64,000 nucleotides of DNA from positions 1 through 64,000 of the forward strand of contig JAJEAL010000026.1 of NCBI GenBank assembly GCA_022822785.1. Direction: 5' to 3'. Below are positions 60,258 to 64,000 of the stretch, in pieces. Below the pieces are notes generated by a model that was not told the origin of the DNA, did no database searches, and worked only from the letters and a program-made list of their open reading frames with translations. Numbering within the stretch: the first letter of the stretch is position 1; each line of letters starts with the position of its first letter. The position numbers were made by a program, and so were the translations under genes. This DNA is from Candidatus Poribacteria bacterium (GTDB lineage: Bacteria > Poribacteria > WGA-4E > PCPOR2b).

Positions 60258-61190
60258 ATGCGTGAAACGTTACAAGAGTTTATAGATAGTATCAAAGAAC
60301 TAATAACGAAGGTATTGGGAGAATCTATAATTAGTGTCCTATATGCCATCCTAATTTTAATTGGGTTACTCATTGCTTATAAAGTATCGAAGCGATTGAT
60401 TATCGGTGCGATGCAGATTCACGACCGCACCGATAACCAAGTTCGTCAGTTTATAGCGATGTGGAGATATGGGTTTTTGTTAGGAGGTATTGTCTTTGTC
60501 ATTGTAAGTATGTCAGGATCACTCGCTGCGATGGGCTTAACGGTCGCTTTTGTGAGTATGATTTTGGGTTGGTCACTCCAGCGACCGGTGACGGGGGTCG
60601 CAGCGTGGTTAATGGTGATGATTAAACGTCCCTTTATGATTGGTGATCGCATCATCATTCAAGGCGTGCGCGGCGATGTGTTGGAAATCTCACCCACACA
60701 CATTCTGCTCGGCGAAGTCGGCGGCACGGTGGGCGGTGAGGAGTCTTCTAATCGCGGTATTCTGATTCCCAACGCGGTGTTGTTTGATCAGATGGTAATC
60801 AACTATGCTGTTTCTGACGACACAAAGTATATCTTGGATGAAGTCCCCGTCAGGGTGTCCTACGATTCGGATTATAAACTGGCAGAGGAAACCTTAATTG
60901 CTTGCGCTGAGGAGGTCACAAAGGAGATCATAGAGGAGACGGAAAAAGCGCCCGAAGTGCGAGCGGAGTTTTTCGATTCAGGGTTTATGATGCGTCTTCG
61001 CTATCAATCAATTGCCGTAGACCGACAAAAGATTTCAACCCAGATTGTAGCAAAGGTTGTAGAAGCATTTGGAAAGAGCGATCAAATTGGCTTCGCATAC
61101 CCCCATTCCGCCGTAGAGTATAAATTGTCTGAAATGGCGTCTCTGCCACCGATGTTTAAGGAAGTCCCTCTCAATCAAGAAGCTGACTGA
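60258..61190 (+). CDS. MscS-family mechanosensitive channel
   Basis: A 310-residue MscS-like channel with N-terminal membrane segments (SIISVLYAILILIGLLIAYKVSKRL, YGFLLGGIVFVIVSMSGSLAAMGL and a pore helix AFVSMILGWSLQRPVTGVAAWLMVMIKRPF), then a cytoplasmic beta-domain DRIIIQGVRGDVLEISPTHILLGEVGG and a C-terminal alpha/beta vestibule. It would gate solute release during hypo-osmotic shock. AAAGGAAGG precedes the ATG. It has 310 residues, close to the small MscS class. It follows the beta-lactamase-like gene after 21 bases. Confidence 0.88.
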   Translation: MRETLQEFIDSIKELITKVLGESIISVLYAILILIGLLIAYKVSKRLIIGAMQIHDRTDNQVRQFIAMWRYGFLLGGIVFVIVSMSGSLAAMGLTVAFVSMILGWSLQRPVTGVAAWLMVMIKRPFMIGDRIIIQGVRGDVLEISPTHILLGEVGGTVGGEESSNRGILIPNAVLFDQMVINYAVSDDTKYILDEVPVRVSYDSDYKLAEETLIACAEEVTKEIIEETEKAPEVRAEFFDSGFMMRLRYQSIAVDRQKISTQIVAKVVEAFGKSDQIGFAYPHSAVEYKLSEMASLPPMFKEVPLNQEAD

Positions 61191-61192
61191 AA

Positions 61193-61492
61193 TTGAGTCA
61201 AGTTGCAACATTTGCCACGTCAGGACGATCCTCGCTGACACTAGATCACGGGGATGAAATGACCGTTGTACTGGTTGTCCTCAAAGCAGGATTTGTGCTT
61301 AAGCAACATCCAGCGCCAGCAGCTGCCACCGTCATTACGCGTGGTGGAAACATCATGTTTTCAACAAAAACTAGGGAAATTACGCTAGAGCAGGGAGAGG
61401 CGGTTACTTTCACCGCTGATATCCTTCACTCTGTCAAAGCTAACGAAGATAGGGCCTTTCTTGTTATCATTGGTGGAGCAGCACATGCGTAA
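61193..61492 (+). CDS. Cupin-domain protein
   Basis: A 99-residue single cupin barrel. The predicted start is a TTG at 61193, two bases after the mscS stop; no good ribosome-binding site is seen. Cupin strands appear in VVLKAGFVLKQHPAPAAATVITRGGNIMF and LEQGEAVTFTADILHSVKANEDRAFLVIIG, with His ligands in KQH and ILHSVKA. It is likely a small metal-binding protein. It lies between the channel and the nitric oxide reductase genes. Confidence 0.65.
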   Translation: MSQVATFATSGRSSLTLDHGDEMTVVLVVLKAGFVLKQHPAPAAATVITRGGNIMFSTKTREITLEQGEAVTFTADILHSVKANEDRAFLVIIGGAAHA

Positions 61493-61543
61493 TACACAGA
61501 ATTTTGGATGTGGATTGGCTCAATTTGGAAGGAGGATATGGTG

Positions 61544-63763
61544 ATGAGGCTTACAATTTCTCAAATGAATCGCTTCCTGCTTGCTGTGATTGCAGTCAGT
61601 GCAGTTGTTCTCATTTGGGGAACGGTTCAGACATACCGTCATGTTCCTCCAATACCGGAAGAACTTGTTAGCACGGAAGGAGAAACCGTATTCACTCGCA
61701 CAGATATCCGCGACGGGCAAGCGGTGTTCCAAAAGTACAATCTCATGGGCTTCGGCACATTACTCGGCAATGGCAGTTACTTTGGTCCCGATTTCACAGC
61801 AGAATATCTAGCACTGCTTCGTGATTTTATAGCGGAAACGATAACACAACGGGAATTTGGTCAGGCCTTCACGGATTTGACCACGGTTTCTCGGCAACAG
61901 GTTATGGCTACTGTACAGGTTGTTGTAAGAGCTACTAATAGCCACGAGGATCATGTAGTCTCTCCCGAGTGGGCAGCAGCACACCGGCATATCGTAGAGG
62001 TTTATAGACAACGCTTTGTCGATGGGGATCGCGACTTAGGCGTGGCATCGGGGACACTGCTGTCGGAAGATATAGACGAACTGGCTGCGTTTGTTGGGTG
62101 GACATCGTGGTTCAGTATCACTACACGTCCAAACAGCGATGGTTCCTATACGAATAACTTTCCGCCCATCCCTGACCTTGGCCTGACAGCAACACCACAC
62201 ACATACGCATGGACAGCATGGACTGTTGGACTGGTTTTACTCATTGCACTTCTGATTGTGATTGGCTACAGTTTTGTAGAAGTCGAACCCATCCCCGAAC
62301 TTCCCCCTCTTGAGGAACGTGCTCACACCCCATTGGTATTCCTTCAGAAAGTAGCGTTGCTGCTTTTAGCCGGATGTACACTGGTCTTCTTAATCCAAAC
62401 TTTGGCGGGCGGCTATCTGGCGAACGCCTACGCCAGCCGCGGAGATTTCTACGGACTATTTAATCGATTGGGATTGGAACGGATGAAAATTTTCCCATTC
62501 CAAGGTATTCGATCGGTGCATACGGCGACTGCCGTTATCTGGGTAGTTGGGATGTGGATGTCCGGGGCACTTTACGCGGCGATTTTGCTTGGTGGACGTG
62601 AAAAGCGATGGCATCACCCTGTGACCTATTTTGCGTTGATTATCCTCACAATTTCTGTTGTTGGTACGTTGGTTGGCGTATACGCTAGTATTAGGGGGTG
62701 GCTTGGTGATTCATGGTGGCTCGTCGGCAGTGAAGGTACAGAATACCTAGAAATGGGGAGGTTATGGCGGGTTGGTATTGGAGTGGGCTTCGTAGGCTGG
62801 ACGATTGTGCTCACCTCTGTTCTAAGAAGTGCTCAAACCCGATGGCAACCCCTGCTGAATTTATTGATACTGAACAGCGTCGGTATTACTGCAGCGTTCT
62901 TTGCCAGTTTCTTGTACCGACCCGACAGTCATTGGGTCATTATTGATTTCTGGCGCTGGTGGGTTGTTCACCACTGGGTTGAAGGAATCTTCACATTCTT
63001 CCAGATACTCGTAATGGGGTGGTTCTTTGCGGGGCTTCGTCTCGTCACCAATGAGGAAGTCACCAAGAGTCTCTATTTGGAGGGTGCTATCGTTTTACTG
63101 GCAGGTTTTTTAGCCATTGGACATCACTACTGGTGGGTTGGTGAACCCACATTCTGGATAGGGATTGGCAGTGTCTTTAGCACGCTGGAGGTGTTACCCC
63201 TTTTCCTCTTGCTTTCTAGTGCCTTGAACACATTTAAATCAGACGCGACCCACAAAACTCAACATAAGTTACCACTTTACTTTTTCATCGCCTCTGCCTT
63301 TTGGCAGTTCATCGGATCGGGAATTTTAGGACTACTGATTAACTTGCCGATTGTCAATTACTACGAACACGGAACCTTCCTCACGGTTGCACATGGCCAC
63401 GCTTCGTTTTTTGGAGCATTCGGTTTCTTAGCGCTGGGAATGCTACTTTATGCAACACGTCACGCTCAGTTTGATGGATGGAACGAAAGATGGATCAAGA
63501 TAAGTTTCTGGCTGTTTAACATCGGTCTAGCTATTATGCTCGTGTTTTCAGTTGTTCCCATCGGCGTGCTGCAACTGTTGGAAGCGATACGTGTGGATTA
63601 CGCCGCCGCTCGAACACTGTCCTTTTACGAAGGGACATGGGTTCATCTGTTCAATAAATTGCGGATGCCTGGAGACACGCTCATTATTATTGGTGCTGCG
63701 CTGTTAGCGTGGGAAGTGCTGCCGAAGACAGTACGAATCGTATTGAATTCAAAGGATATTTAG
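61544..63763 (+). CDS. norZ: qNOR-like nitric oxide reductase (heme-copper oxidase superfamily)
   Basis: A 739-residue single-subunit quinol NO reductase-like protein that would reduce NO to N2O. The ATG at 61544 follows GGAGG; an earlier ATG at 61508 lacks a site. The N-terminal part is a fused periplasmic domain after one membrane segment ([38 protein letters not shown]), as in NorZ. The 12-helix core carries low-spin heme His in [13 protein letters not shown], FeB ligands in VHHWVEG (H476, E480) and AIGHHYWW, and the b3 ligand in [14 protein letters not shown]. The usual second Glu (VEGxWE) is replaced by Thr484. Some alternative NOR families lack this Glu too, so activity is likely but its type is uncertain. 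Confidence 0.85.
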   Translation: MRLTISQMNRFLLAVIAVSAVVLIWGTVQTYRHVPPIPEELVSTEGETVFTRTDIRDGQAVFQKYNLMGFGTLLGNGSYFGPDFTAEYLALLRDFIAETITQREFGQAFTDLTTVSRQQVMATVQVVVRATNSHEDHVVSPEWAAAHRHIVEVYRQRFVDGDRDLGVASGTLLSEDIDELAAFVGWTSWFSITTRPNSDGSYTNNFPPIPDLGLTATPHTYAWTAWTVGLVLLIALLIVIGYSFVEVEPIPELPPLEERAHTPLVFLQKVALLLLAGCTLVFLIQTLAGGYLANAYASRGDFYGLFNRLGLERMKIFPFQGIRSVHTATAVIWVVGMWMSGALYAAILLGGREKRWHHPVTYFALIILTISVVGTLVGVYASIRGWLGDSWWLVGSEGTEYLEMGRLWRVGIGVGFVGWTIVLTSVLRSAQTRWQPLLNLLILNSVGITAAFFASFLYRPDSHWVIIDFWRWWVVHHWVEGIFTFFQILVMGWFFAGLRLVTNEEVTKSLYLEGAIVLLAGFLAIGHHYWWVGEPTFWIGIGSVFSTLEVLPLFLLLSSALNTFKSDATHKTQHKLPLYFFIASAFWQFIGSGILGLLINLPIVNYYEHGTFLTVAHGHASFFGAFGFLALGMLLYATRHAQFDGWNERWIKISFWLFNIGLAIMLVFSVVPIGVLQLLEAIRVDYAAARTLSFYEGTWVHLFNKLRMPGDTLIIIGAALLAWEVLPKTVRIVLNSKDI

Positions 63764-63769
63764 GGAAAT

Positions 63770-64000
63770 ATGAAGATTGCCCACATGTACCCAATAAAAT
63801 ATACTGCAGCTTTGACCTGTCTGCTTGCCCTGTGCACGAGTGTTAAAGCACAGGTCAATATTGAAACTAAGCGGCGGATAGACTCAAAATCAGGTTGGTA
63901 TAATGATATTGGTTTAAGTTTAAAATACCAATCCGGCAATACAGACCTACTCAAACTTGAGACGAGTTTGCGATCAGATTATTTAGTTGGCAGGTATCAC
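63770..64000 (+). CDS. DUF481-family outer-membrane protein (3' partial)
   Basis: The first 77 residues of a gene that runs off the window. The ATG at 63770 has AGGGA upstream, six bases after the NOR stop. An N-terminal signal peptide (MKIAHMYPIKYTAALTCLLALCTSVKAQ) is followed by KSGWYNDIGLSLKYQSGNTDLLKLETSLRSDYL, the pattern of DUF481 beta-barrel proteins. They are outer-membrane barrel proteins of unclear role. It may be cotranscribed with the NOR gene. Confidence 0.75.
   Translation, partial: MKIAHMYPIKYTAALTCLLALCTSVKAQVNIETKRRIDSKSGWYNDIGLSLKYQSGNTDLLKLETSLRSDYLVGRYH

Overview
The window looks like a chromosomal segment of a Gram-negative-type, environmental (probably marine or sponge-associated) bacterium. 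Outer-membrane and LPS-type functions are present: a LolA-like carrier, a family 9 heptosyltransferase-like enzyme and the start of a DUF481 protein. Five phytanoyl-CoA dioxygenase (PhyH) genes, two ThuA genes, several xylose-isomerase-like TIM-barrel genes, enolase-superfamily sugar-acid dehydratases and a Gfo/Idh oxidoreductase recall Candidatus Poribacteria or related lineages. That placement is an inference from gene content, not a phylogenetic result. I saw no rRNA, tRNA, CRISPR array or prophage.

Region 1 (1-15.4 kb) is mainly carbohydrate and small-molecule metabolism: the end of a rhamnulokinase, four PhyH dioxygenases, a ThuA protein, a ManD-like dehydratase, two sugar isomerase/epimerase genes, two methyltransferases and a hydrolase. 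It ends with the housekeeping genes proS and leuB. Two of the PhyH proteins carry H-x-G where the iron-binding H-x-D is expected.

Region 2 (15.8-30.3 kb) is a defence island. A MNT-HEPN pair stands behind a near-consensus promoter; after one enolase-superfamily gene comes a type I restriction-modification system (hsdM, hsdS, hsdR, all on the minus strand) with foreign cargo lodged between hsdM and hsdS. The cargo is an AAA (DUF3696) ATPase overlapping a PIN-like nuclease, plus a 1271-residue protein with an N-terminal PD-(D/E)xK-like domain, a central P-loop NTPase and a long C-terminal region (an Avs/STAND-like architecture). An in-frame relic of an hsdM 3' end sits four bases upstream of hsdS, so the hsd genes were probably contiguous once. 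The hsd block is bracketed by two identical 24-nt hairpin repeats in inverted orientation.

Region 3 (30.4-50.7 kb) mixes housekeeping and accessory functions: SRAP/YedK, an amidase, a coiled-coil membrane protein, a sugar isomerase, a nucleoside hydrolase, a second ThuA gene, recX-alaS, larB, a glycosyltransferase, an M42 peptidase, a sensor kinase and a VOC protein. It also holds a PhyH-Gfo/Idh-HD cluster resembling the PhnY/PhnZ oxidative phosphonate pathway.

Region 4 (51-64 kb) is plus-strand: a DUF4403 protein, lolA-like, pgsA, thpR, recA, rtcA, a degenerate M48 protease homologue, a beta-lactamase-fold hydrolase, a MscS channel, a cupin, a qNOR-like heme-copper reductase and the start of a DUF481 protein. 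Intergenic DNA throughout carries short stem-loops headed by GTAG, the hallmark of REP elements handled by REP-associated tyrosine transposases, together with several other dispersed repeats.
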